A stretch of 64,000 nucleotides of DNA from the NCBI RefSeq assembly GCF_963676685.1, contig NC_092355.1, positions 68,083,006 to 68,147,005 on the forward strand, written 5' to 3'. The notes below the pieces were generated by a model. The model was not told where the DNA came from. It worked only from the letters and a program-made list of their open reading frames with translations, and made no database searches. The position numbers were made by a program, and so were the translations under genes. Source of the DNA: Mytilus edulis (Eukaryota > Mollusca > Bivalvia > Mytilida > Mytilidae). This document shows, piece after piece, positions 11,501 to 21,835 of this stretch; within the stretch, counting starts at the first letter, position 1; each line of letters begins with the position of its first letter.

Positions 11501-14500
11501 GATTGTACATTAGCAGTATAAAACACAACCACAAGTTACTTAAGAAAATAACAGATTGTGCATTAGCAGTATAAAAGACACAACCACAAGTTACTTCAGA
11601 ACATAACAGATTGTACATTAGCCATATAAAACACACAACCACAAGTTACTTCAGAACATAACATATTGTACATTGGCAGTATAAAACACACAACCACAAG
11701 TTACTTCAGAACATAACAGATTGTGCATTCGCAGTATAAAACACACAACCACAAGTTACTTCAGAACATAACAGATTGTATATTAGCAGTATAAAACACA
11801 CAACCACAAGTTACGTCAAAACAAAACAGATTGTACATTAGCAGAATAAAACACACAACCACAAGTTACTTCAGAACATAACAGATTGTACATTAGCAGT
11901 ATAAAAGACACAACCACAAGTTACTTCAGAACATAACAGATTGTACACTAGCTGAATAAAACACACAACCACAAGTTACTTCAGAACATAACAGATTGTA
12001 CATTAGCAGAATAAAACACACAACCACAAGTTACTTCAGAACATAACAGATTGTACACTAGCAGTATAAAACACACAACCACAAGTTACTTCAGAACATA
12101 ACAGATTGTGCATTAGCAGTATAAAACACACAACCACAAGTTATGTCAGAACAAAACAGATTGTACACTAGCAGTATAAAACACACAACAAAAAGTTACG
12201 TCAGAACATAACAGATTGTACACTAGCAGTATAAAACACACAACCACAAGTTACTTCAGAACATAACAGATTGTGCATTAGCAGTATAAAACACACAACC
12301 ACAAGTTACTTCAGAACATAACAGATTGTACATTAGCAGTATAAAACACACAACCACAAGTTACGTCAGAACAAAACAGATTGTACACTAGCTGAATAAA
12401 ACACACAACCACAAGTTACTTCAGAACATAACAGATTGTACATTAGCAGAATAAAACACACAACCACAAGTTACTTCAGAACATAACAGATTGTACACTA
12501 GCTGAATAAAACACACAACCACAAGTTACTTCAGAACATAACAGATTGTACATTAGCAGAATAAAACACACAACCACAAGTTACTTCAGAACATAACAGA
12601 TTGTACATTAGCAGTATAAAACACACAGCCACAAGTTACTTCAGAACATAACAGATTGTACACTAGCAGTATAAAACACACAACTACAAGTTACTTCAGA
12701 ACATAACAGATTGTACATTAGCAGTATAAAACACACAACCACAAGTTACTTCAGAACATAACAGATTGTACACTAGCTGAATAAAACACACAACCACAAG
12801 TTACTTCAGAACATAACAGATTGTACATTAGCAGAATAAAACACACAACCACAAGTTACGTCAGAACAAAACAGATTGTACACAAGCAGTATAAAACACA
12901 CAACCACAAGTTACTTCAGAACATAACAGATTGTACACTAGCAGTATAAAACACACAACCACAAGTTACCTCAGAACATAACAGATTGTACACTAGCAGT
13001 ATAAAACACACAACCACAAGTTACTTCAGAACATAACAGATTGTACATTAGCAGTATAAAACACACAACCACAAGTTACTTCAGAACATAACAGATTGTA
13101 CATTAGCAGTATAAAACACACAACCACAACCACAAGTTACTTCAGAACATAACAGATTGTACATTAGCAGTATAAAACACACAACCACAAGTTACTTCAG
13201 AACATAACAGATTGTACACTAGCAGTATAAAACACACAACCACAAGTTACCTCAGAACATAACAGATTGTACACTAGCAGTATAAATCACACAACCACAA
13301 GTTACTTCAGAACATAACAGATTGTACATTAGCAGTATAAAACACAACCACAAGTTACTTCAGAACATAACATATTGTACATTAGCAGTATAAAACACAC
13401 AACCACAAGTTACCTCAGAACATAACAGATTGTACACTAGCAGTATAAAACACACAACCACAAGTTACTTCAGAACATAACAGATTGTGCATTAGCAGTA
13501 TAAAACACACAACCACAAGTTACTTCAGAACATAACAGATTGTATATTAGCAGTATAAAACACACAACCACAAGTTACTTCAGAACATAACAGATTGTAC
13601 ATTAGCAGTATAAAACACACAACCACAAGTTACGTCAGAACAAAACAGATTGTACATTAGCAGAATAAAACACACAACCACAAGTTACTTCAGAACATAA
13701 CAGATTGTACACTAGCTGAATAAAACACACAACCACAAGTTACTTCAGAACATAACAGATTGTACATTAGCAGAATAAAGCACACAACCACAAGTTACTT
13801 CAGAACATAACAGATTGTACACTAGCAGTATAAAACACACAACCACAAGTTACTTCAGAACATAACAGATTGTGCATTAGCAGTATAAAACACACAACCA
13901 CAAGTTATGTCAGAACAAAACAGATTGTACACTAGCAGTATAAAACACACAACAAAAAGTTACGTCAGAACATAACAGATTGTACACTAGCAGTATAAAA
14001 CACACAACCACAAGTTACTTCAGAACATAACAGATTGTGCATTAGCAGTATAAAACACACAACCACAAGTTATTTCAGAACATAACAGATTGTACATTAG
14101 CAGTATAAAACACACAACCACAAGTTACGTCAGAACAAAACAGATTGTACACTAGCAGAATAAAACACACAACCAAAAGTTACTTCAGAACATAACAGAT
14201 TGTACATTAGCAGTATAAAACACACAACCACAAGTTACTTCAGAACATAACAGATTGTACACTAGCTGAATAAAACACACAACCACAAGTTACTTCAGAA
14301 CATAACAGATTGCACATTAGCAGAATAAAACACACAACCACAAGTTACTTCAGAACATAACAGATTGTACACCAGCAGTATAAACATACAAATACAAGTT
14401 ACTTCAGAACGTAACAGATTGTACACCTGCAGTATAAAATATACAACTACAAGTTTCTTCAGAACATAACAGATTGTACATCAGCAGTATAAAATATACA

Positions 14501-14580
14501 ACTGCAAGTTACTTCAGAACATAACAGATTGTACATTAGCAGTATAAAACACATAACTACAAGTTACTTCTGAACATAAT
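8600..14580 (+). repeat. 54-bp satellite array, about 110 copies, in intron 2
   Basis: Almost 6 kb of head-to-tail units of 54 bases containing CACAAGTTACTTCAGAACAT and GATTGTACATTAGCAGTAT. The first part (8600-11100) is more diverse, with units of 52-54 bases. From about 11150 units are nearly uniform. Blocks of distinctive variants recur: TAATTGATTGTACACC at 9517 and 10341 (about 824 apart), and CAACAAAAAGTTACG at 12186 and 13950 (1764 apart), indicating duplications of many units at once. No coding content. Confidence 0.95.
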
Positions 14581-14742
14581 ATAATAATATATCTGTATGG
14601 AAACTGATATTTATATCATTATACTGAATTCGATATTAAATCAAAATCTGTTTTTAATTTAACAGTTTAAAAGAGAGAAAAAAAAGTACGTAAAGATATT
14701 TTTTTTCTCTCATTAATTGTTTTTGTTTGTTTTGAATTATAG

Positions 14743-14826
14743 TTGATAAAGTTCTTAATTTGAATATTTACAAGAACATTTTTTACACCAAGGTTTTACA
14801 GCGGGTGTAATACAAATATCACACAT
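14743..14826 (+). pseudogene. Decayed ankyrin cassette exon
   Basis: The sequence just after 14827 (GTATGTTATTG and onward) is a diverged copy of the intron that follows each cassette exon. The 84 bases before it start after a plausible acceptor (TTGAATTATAG). They read, in two frames, LNIYKNIFYTKG and then GCNTNITH, recognisably like LEICRLLIDTG and GCKIDITN of the live cassettes. In-frame stops and a frame change show that the exon is dead. This is the oldest visible cassette, zero in the series. Confidence 0.45.
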
Positions 14827-15374
14827 GTATGTTATTGCTTCACTTCGACCACATTCCTTAATATATACAAAATTGTGTTGTTAAGTAAACAGGTTGAATG
14901 GACAACAAATAATTGTAAGAATCATATAAAGTGGGGTCTCATTTTGTTTGTCTCCTAGTGCTAAATCAGGAAATGTAACTATTTTTCATATTTCTTTGAA
15001 AAAGTTACTTTTTAAAAAATTGATCATTATTCTGAATCATGTTAATCAGACACATTATATTAACAAATACTTGTTAGAATTATATAAAGTGAGATGTCAT
15101 TTTACTCAGAGAATTGTAATGAATCCATTGATATAAATATTTTGTTCATTTCTTAAAAAAAAAAAACAAAAAAAAATTAACATGGAAGTTTTGACATCTC
15201 ACAACAAAAAAACAGTTGTTTATTTGTTGTTTATGATCAATATAAATACAGGTGTGACTGGTCATTTTATTCAGTTTTGACCACTGATTCATGTGATATA
15301 TATTTTGTTTATATTTATTACACAACATTGTCCAGTTTATCAGACAAGTTTTGATGTCAGTTGTATTATTCCAG
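14827..15374 (+). repeat. Cassette intron copy 0 (diverged)
   Basis: It begins as a diverged version of the intron that follows each cassette exon (GTATGTTATTGCTTCAC against GTATGTTATCTACTTAG). It keeps the AGTGGGGTCTCATTTTG motif and ends with the well-conserved 100 bases before exon 1. It shows that at least one cassette lay upstream of exon 1. Confidence 0.6.
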
Positions 15375-15473
15375 TTGTTAGGACGGACAGCATTAATGTG
15401 GGCTGCCATTGGAGGACACCTGGAGATCTGTAGACTTCTCATTGATACAGGATGTCAGATCGACATCACAAAT
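15375..15473 (+). CDS. Ankyrin cassette exon 1 (33 codons)
   Basis: Exactly 99 bases between acceptor TTATTCCAG and donor AAT|GTATGT, phase 0-0, encoding one whole ankyrin repeat: begins LLGRTALMWAAIGGH, continues LEICRLLIDTG, ends CQIDITN. Exon residue n corresponds to consensus ankyrin position n+1, with TALM for TPLH, AA, GH and the GxxID turn all in place. It is part of a tandem series whose flanking introns are nearly identical to those of the exons at 16220, 16878 and 17540. A short open frame continues into the intron (to 15533), but the donor matches in all copies, so that extension is not coding. Confidence 0.85.
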
Positions 15474-16219
15474 GTATGTTATCTACTTAGTCTGATCACA
15501 TTACTATTAATCTACACTAAATCATGTTGTTAATAAAACAGGTTTAATGAACAAATATTTGTAATAATTATATATTAAAAGTGGGGTCTCATTTTACTCA
15601 TATACAATAATACGAGTTAGAAAATATTACTCCTTTTCATGTTTCTTAAAAAAAATATTTTATTAAAATGAACAATTATACTGAATCTACACTAATTCCT
15701 GTTGTTAATTAGACAGTTTTAACCAACAAATATGTGTAAGAATCATATAAAGTGGGGTCTCATTTTGTTTGTTTTGTTCTACTGAATCCATTGATATAAT
15801 TATTTTACACATTTCTTGAAAAAAAATTTTTTTTAAGTTATCAGGTTTAATGGAAGTTTTGACATTTCACAACAAAACATGTTTATTGTTTGTTTATATA
15901 CAATATAAATACAAGTGTGACTGGTCATTTTATTCAGTTTTGACCACTAATTCATGTGATATATATTTTGTTTATATTTATTGTTTATATACAATATAAA
16001 TACAAGTGTGACTGGTCATTTTATTCAGTTTTGACCACTAATTCATGTGATATATATTTTGTTTATATTTATTGTTTATATACAATATAAATACAAGTGT
16101 GACTGGTCATTTTATTCAGTTTTGACCACTGATTCATGTGATATATATTTTGTTTATATTTATTACACAACATTGTCCAGTTTATCAGACAAGTTTTGAT
16201 GTCAGTTGTATTATTCCAG

Positions 16220-16318
16220 GTAGAAGGATGGACAGCATTAATGTCTGCTGCCAGGTGGGGACGCCTGGAGATCTGTAGACTCCTCATTGATAGAGGATGT
16301 AAGATCGACATCACAGAT
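16220..16318 (+). CDS. Ankyrin cassette exon 2 (33 codons)
   Basis: Second member of the series, 99 bases, acceptor TTATTCCAG and donor GAT|GTATGT, phase 0-0. It reads VEGWTALMSAARWGR, LEICRLLIDRG, CKIDITD. Compared with exon 1 it differs at 16 bases, of which 15 fall in codons whose amino acid changes. Differences sit at exon residues 1, 2, 4, 9, 12, 13, 15, 25, 28 and 33. The intron before it carries two extra copies of a 91-base segment (about 15892-16165), making this spacer 845 bases instead of about 660. Confidence 0.85.
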
Positions 16319-16877
16319 GTATGTTATCTACTTAGTCTGATCACATTACTATTAATCTACACTAAATCATGTTGTTAATTAGACAGGTTTAATGAACAAA
16401 TATTTGTAATAATTATATCAAGTGGGGTCTCATTTTACTCGTATTATTGTTCTGAATTAGAAAATATTCCTCCTTTTCATGTTTCTTAAAAATTTTTTTT
16501 TATTAAAATGATCAATTATACTGAATCTACACTAATTCCTGTTGTTAATCAGACAGTTTTAATGAACAAATATTTGTAAGAATCATATAAAGTGGGGTCT
16601 CATTTTGCTTGTTTTGTTCTACTGAATCCATTGATATAATTATTTTACACATTTCTTGAAAAAATTTTTTTTTCAAGATATCAGGTTTAATGGAAGTTTT
16701 GACATTTCACAACAAAACATGTTTATTTATTGTTTATATACAATATAAATACAAGTGTGACTGGTCATTTTATTCAGTTTTGACCACTGATTCATGTGAT
16801 ATATATTTTGTTTATATTTATTACACAACATTGTCCAGTTTATCAGACAAGTTTTGATGTCAGTTGTATTATTCCAG

Positions 16878-16976
16878 GGTAGTGGACGGACAGCATTAAT
16901 GTTGGCTGCCTTGTATGGACACCTGGAGATCTGTAAACTCCTCATTGATACAGGATGTAAGATCCACATCACAAAT
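16878..16976 (+). CDS. Ankyrin cassette exon 3 (33 codons)
   Basis: Third member, 99 bases, same acceptor and donor (AAT|GTATGT), phase 0-0. It reads GSGRTALMLAALYGH, LEICKLLIDTG, CKIHITN. Against exon 2 there are 17 base differences in 11 codons and none is synonymous. The 100 bases upstream are identical to those upstream of exons 1 and 2. The spacing from exon 2 is 658 bases. Confidence 0.85.
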
Positions 16977-17539
16977 GTATGTTATCTACTTAGTCTGATC
17001 ACATTACTATTAATCTACACTAAATCATGTTGTTAATTAGACAAGTTTAATGAACAAATATTTGTAATAATTATATCAAGTGGGGTCTCATTTTACTCGT
17101 ATTATTGTTCTGAATCAGAAAATATTCCTCCTTTTCATGTTTCTTAAAAAATTTTTTTTTTATTAAAATGATCAATTATACTGAATCTACACTAATTCCT
17201 GTTGTTAATCAGACAGTTTTAATAAACAAATATTTGTAAGAATCATGTAAAGTGGGGTCTCATTTTGTTTGTTTTGTTCTACTGAATCCATTGATATAAT
17301 TATTTTACACATTTCTTGAAAATTGTTTTTTTTTTTTAAATATCAGGTTTTATGGAAGTTTTGACATTTCACAACAAAACATGTTTATTTGTTGTTTATA
17401 TACAATATAAATACAAGTGTGACTGGTCATTTTATTCAGTTTTGACCACTGATTCATGTGATATATATTTTATTTATATTTATTACACAACATTGTCCAG
17501 TTTATCAGACAAGTTTTGATGTCAGTTGTATTATTCCAG

Positions 17540-17638
17540 GGTAGTGGATATACAGCATTAATAATTGCTGCCGTGAATGGACACCTGGAGGTCTGTAGAC
17601 ATCTCATTGATAGAGGATGTAAGATCGACATCACATCA
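17540..17638 (+). CDS. Ankyrin cassette exon 4 (33 codons)
   Basis: Fourth member, 99 bases, acceptor TTATTCCAG and donor TCA|GTATGT, phase 0-0. It reads GSGYTALIIAAVNGH, LEVCRHLIDRG, CKIDITS. Against exon 3 there are 17 base differences in 11 codons, all changing the amino acid. The spacing from exon 3 is 662 bases. The intron after it is again a cassette intron but stops matching at about 18192, roughly ten bases before where a fifth exon would start. Confidence 0.85.
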
Positions 17639-18268
17639 GTATGTTATCTACTTAGTCTGATCACATTACTATTAATCTACACTAAATCATGTTGTTAATT
17701 AGACAGGTTAATGAACAAATATGTGTAATAATTATATAAAGTGGGGTCTCATTTTACTCGTATTATTGTTCTGAATTAGAAAATATTACTCCTTTTCATG
17801 TTTCTTAAAAAAAATATTTTATTAAAATGAATAATTATACTGAATCTACACTAATTCCTGTTGTTAATTAGACAGTTTTAATGAACAAATATTTGTAAGA
17901 ATCATATAAAGTGGGGTCTCATTTTGCTTGTTTTGTTCTACTGAATCCATTGATATAATTATTTTACACATTTCTTAAAAAAAATTGTTTTTTTTTAAGA
18001 TATCAGGTTTAATGGAAGTTTTGACATTTCACAACAAAACATGTTTATTTATTGTTTTATATACAATATAAATACAAAATGTGACTGGTCATTTTATTCA
18101 GTTTTGACCACTGATTCATGTGATATATATTTTGTTTATATATATTACAAAACATTGTCCAGTTTATCAGACAAGTTTTAATGTCAGTTGTAGGATATGT
18201 TGTATATTATTGATATTGACAACAAAGTATTGTACATAATATTTACATGTTATTTGGTTATATTATAG

Positions 18269-18376
18269 AGAGATGGATACACAGCTTTACATTGGGCTGC
18301 TAGAGAGGGATATCTACAGATCACAAGATGTCTGGTAGAACAAGGAGGTGCCAGTCCCTTGGTTACAACACGTGAG
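18269..18376 (+). CDS. Ankyrin repeat exon with extended C-terminal turn
   Basis: Exon of 36 codons between acceptor TTATATTATAG and donor GAG|GTAATA, phase 0-0. It reads RDGYTALHWAAREGY, LQITRCLVEQG, then GASPLVTTRE. This is closer to the general ankyrin consensus (DGYTALHWAA) than the cassettes and is not part of the tandem series. It replaces a fifth cassette exon, because the cassette intron ends 77 bases upstream. Confidence 0.8.
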
Positions 18377-19807
18377 GTAATATTTTATAGCCCATTGTTC
18401 AACTATTAAGTAATGAATCACTAAAATGATGTATAAGATATGGTTGGATTCTGTGTAAAGGCTATAGTTAAAAGTCATATGATTATTTAAATTGGACTTA
18501 AAATATGAAAAAGTTATATAGACTTGAATGGCTAAATTTTACTATAAAACTCAAGAACATAGACTATCATACTGGCTGTAATTAAAGTCAGTGTAAACAA
18601 ACAAATTGTCAAACAAAACTTACACCAATCCGTTGTCATGACAATTATAACAAAGACTAATTACTAGACAATATTTGTATGTTCAATAAGGAGGAAATAA
18701 AAATTGTTTAATAATTTTATATTGTGTTGGCACTTTGAAAATAATTTGAAAGAGATGATCCTATAAAGACTATAGTTTTTTTTCCAATTCCTGTAATCAA
18801 ATTGTCTATAGCTAGTGGAAGAGATACCTATCATCTTTGTCATCCTTTATTTATTTCCTTATTTAAACCATATCAATGATAACACTAAAAACTATAAAAT
18901 GCTGTAAAATAACAGTGACGTTGCGCACGATATTGGTGTCACTTTGGAAATATGGGTTAGAAGGCGGGTTATTTAAATTCAAGTTCTTATCCTATACAAC
19001 AAACATCCATGTTCTGCATATCATTCGAAAGGAAATAAACCATAGAAATCAATTACATAGATGATTTTGTGCTTTGTCTATTTTTTAATGAAAAACTTTG
19101 CTCATTTCGATGACTAAAACGTCATTTCAAGGGTGTCCCGCTGTTACAATTTTGTTTTATGTGCGTCTTTGAAATCCCAGTGCGGATTCATAAGTGAGTA
19201 GAATGGTTTAAAATTTTACAACTGTATTGTATACATTTAACGTTAAATGAAGTAATAAACGTTTTTAACTGTGAGAGAAGGAAGATCGTCAGAAGAGTTT
19301 AAATAAAAAAGAGAAAAAATGTCCCAATTAGCTGCTCAACCCTTAAAAAAATTTTCTGTCTTCACTTTCACAAGATATAACGGACGAACATGGATTTTAA
19401 TAATATCAGAAAAATTAAACATGTCCTGAAGAAGCTATCTGAAGTCATCATTATGTAACTGCGGTCTTATTTTAAAAACATCGTCATTTTTCCCGTGTCC
19501 AATAAAATGTCCCGATGGACAAAATAACACAAAGAATAATTCAGAGGCTTTTTATCAAACAAAATTCTACTTTATCTCAAATTTTTAACACCTGTTAACT
19601 GTAGATATGAATAGAAAATACATTTAATTTCCTTTAAAATGATATGATATGTATATTTGTTTGAGTTGCAGGTAGAAAATCCGAAACGATCTTAGATGTC
19701 CAATGACATGTCCCTGTAACCGTAATTTGACGTTCGCGTTATAATAACGTTAAATTGATAAGACTTTTCTTGCATATTTGGCATAACATAATTTCTTGAA
19801 ATGGTCT
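18377..19807. other. Intron sequence, nothing recognised
   Basis: Part of the intron between the exons at 18269 and 24902. No repeat family or coding segment was recognised; the 62-codon frame at 18876-19064 is unsupported. Confidence 0.4.
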
Positions 19808-20041
19808 GGGGCCAATTTCACAAAACATCGTAAGTCTAAGATTACACTTACGTCAAGTCTTAAGTCAAAAACCAATTTCACAAAAGAACTTACGTCAAAA
19901 CTTACGACCAACTTTGATCGTAAACTTAGGAGTGCCTCTATCCACACTTAAGTGTCTAAGAAATACTTACGACCACTCTTATACGATTATCTTAAGTATT
20001 TATAAAATGATTGCAGCGTTGCCAATTTTTTTCTTTATACG

Positions 20042-20143
20042 CCACTTACGTACAGAGAAAGCATATGTAGAGACCGTATGACCCCACTAGATATGTATAC
20101 AGATGCCGAGATAATAAACCGCTACCGTTTTCCAATTCAAGGG
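20042..20143 (+). pseudogene. Harbinger-type transposase fragment
   Basis: The frame reads YRESICRDRMTPLDMYTDAE then IINRYRFPIQG. The pattern R-DR-PLD-x-x-D-x-E-x-x-x-RYRF is typical of the N-terminal segment of PIF/Harbinger (HARBI1-like) transposases, just before the DDE nuclease. The homology stops after about 33 residues, so the nuclease domain is missing. It lies between long inverted ends, which supports the assignment. Confidence 0.6.
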
Positions 20144-20255
20144 CCAACGCATACACATATTAGCACCTTAATGTATATCAGGAAAATAAATCTACAATTT
20201 TGCATCATATATATTGTGGATTTCATAATGAAGATTAAACAGTAAATATTTAGAG

Positions 20256-20399
20256 TTCATAAGATACAAATATTCCGTTTGGAACACATCCTTTTGCTCC
20301 CTCCATTTTCATCCCTTGAATGAGACGTTCCAATTTAATATTGCTTTCTATTCGATTAATCCATGTACAGGACGGGCAACTCTCTTTATTCAAAAATAA
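20256..20399 (-). pseudogene. Short coding-like segment, possibly second transposon protein
   Basis: On the - strand an open stretch reads KESCPSCTWINRIESNIKLE then RLIQGMKMEGAKG. It has a CxxC pair and a charged helix and lies inside the Harbinger-like element. Harbinger elements usually carry a second Myb-like gene, so this may be its tail, but I do not recognise the family. Confidence 0.25.
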
Positions 20400-21569
20400 A
20401 ATCTACCCTGCCGTTAATTACACATGCTGTTGTCTACTTGGAGTCCCCGCCTTAAAATAAGAAATTGTCCAACTCCCAAATACTATATTCCTGCATTACA
20501 TGATTTGTACCACGTTGGACCAACATTTATAGAATAAATACCAAATATAGAAAGTTTACCTACAATTCAAAACATAAAGTCCGAAGGCACAGAAAGAAAA
20601 AAGAAGATTTATTTTTGGCTAAGGGTGCCGGTTGTACCTCTCTGCGTTTGAAATAAACATGAATATTTGCCAGTTTACCATTTCTGTTTTATAAATTCTA
20701 ACCCTGAGCTTTCTATTATTTGCCAAGAAATCCTCGCTCATAACTCTGGTGGACCTTCTACGGCACCAATTAATAGATGAAGATTTGACCTGCATACATG
20801 TACGTGTCGCTTATGCAATCAGGAGCGTTTCCAGGATATTTGAAAAAGGGGGCGTAGAATACAATCTGAAAAAATTTTGGACCTTTTTTGGGCTAAAAAA
20901 ATAAAATAATTGTGAAGTGCACTAATGTAACAGTTCCTGACTTGGAGCATGTATAATTAATAGTTAAAGTATTAGGGTTGATGCCGAATTCTCTCGATTA
21001 ATTGTCTACGGTACATTAAAATGAGTGGGTGGATCCAACAAGCAGAAAACCAATAACGAGAAATTCCAAATTCTGGGGTATAAGACGTTACTTTACATTT
21101 CAATAGTCATAGGCCAGGATTTTAAAAACGGGAGGCATAATTCCGGTTGTCCTTGTATAGGGTCCATGGGGAAGGTCAGAAGCTCCTGGATTTCAACAAT
21201 TTAGCATCAAATCATGAAGTATAATAACAGTCTCCATGATAGACAAATTTGTGAAAATAGTCTGCCTTCGGATCATTCAAATTATGTATTGATTAACATG
21301 TGGATATAAAATCTTTGGTAAAAGTTTTAAATTCAGTTAAAAGGTTATATGAAATGGGCATGACAAATGAAAAATAAATCTTTAACGACAGCTTATTTTG
21401 AACTAATACCCGTTTTGTTAAGATAAACCTTTTCACAGTTTTGGTCTTGTTTTGGGAAAATGTTGTTTGTGCTGTATTTAAACCCCTTTACCATGAAATT
21501 TGTTTTGCATGCACACGTATAAAAAAATACGCAATCATAGGTTTAAAACGTTGTTTTCAATTTAGTAGA

Positions 21570-21835
21570 TATAAACAGATGTGGTATGAGTGCCGCAATG
21601 AGACAACTCTCCATCTAACTCACAATTTATAAAAGTAAACCATTACAGGTCAAAGTACGGTCTTTAACACGGAGTCTTGGCTCACACCGAACAGCAAGAT
21701 ATAAAGGACCCCAAAAATTAATAGTGTAAAACCACTCAAACGGGAAAACCAGCGGTCTAATCTATATATAAAAAACGAGAAACACTTATGAATCACATCA
21801 ACAAACGACAACTAAAAAACATATTAACCCAATTT
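21570..21835 (+). repeat. GATGTGGTATGA interspersed repeat copy
   Basis: AGATGTGGTATGAGTGCCGC, then GAGACAACTCTCCATC, CAAAGTACGGTCTTTAACAC and later AAAACGAGAAACAC follow the order of the common bivalve repeat also seen at 5-6 kb and 34.7-35.2 kb. It is nested inside the Harbinger-like element. Confidence 0.6.

Larger units (their letters stand above)
15474..18192 (+). repeat. Tandem cassette introns (period about 660 bases)
   Basis: Introns after exons 1 to 4 are copies of one about 560-base sequence. Each contains two related halves around AGTGGGGTCTCATTTTACTC and AGTGGGGTCTCATTTTGCTTG, then GACTGGTCATTTTATTCAG and TTATCAGACAAGTTTTGATG before the acceptor. By eye the introns after exons 2 and 3 differ at about six positions in 300 bases, plus small indels. 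The intron after exon 1 has a 91-base segment in three copies. The last copy ends just before its acceptor. Confidence 0.85.

Noticed and set aside
8600..14580. A CRISPR-like array of short direct repeats
   Set aside because: Units are contiguous 54-mers with no unique spacers, in a eukaryotic intron; this is a satellite.
15375..15533. Reading the cassette exons as longer 60-codon genes that start at an upstream ATG
   Set aside because: The ATG and the tail (VCYLLSLITLLLIYTKSCC) lie in cassette intron sequence, identical in all copies, outside the acceptor and GTATGT donor.
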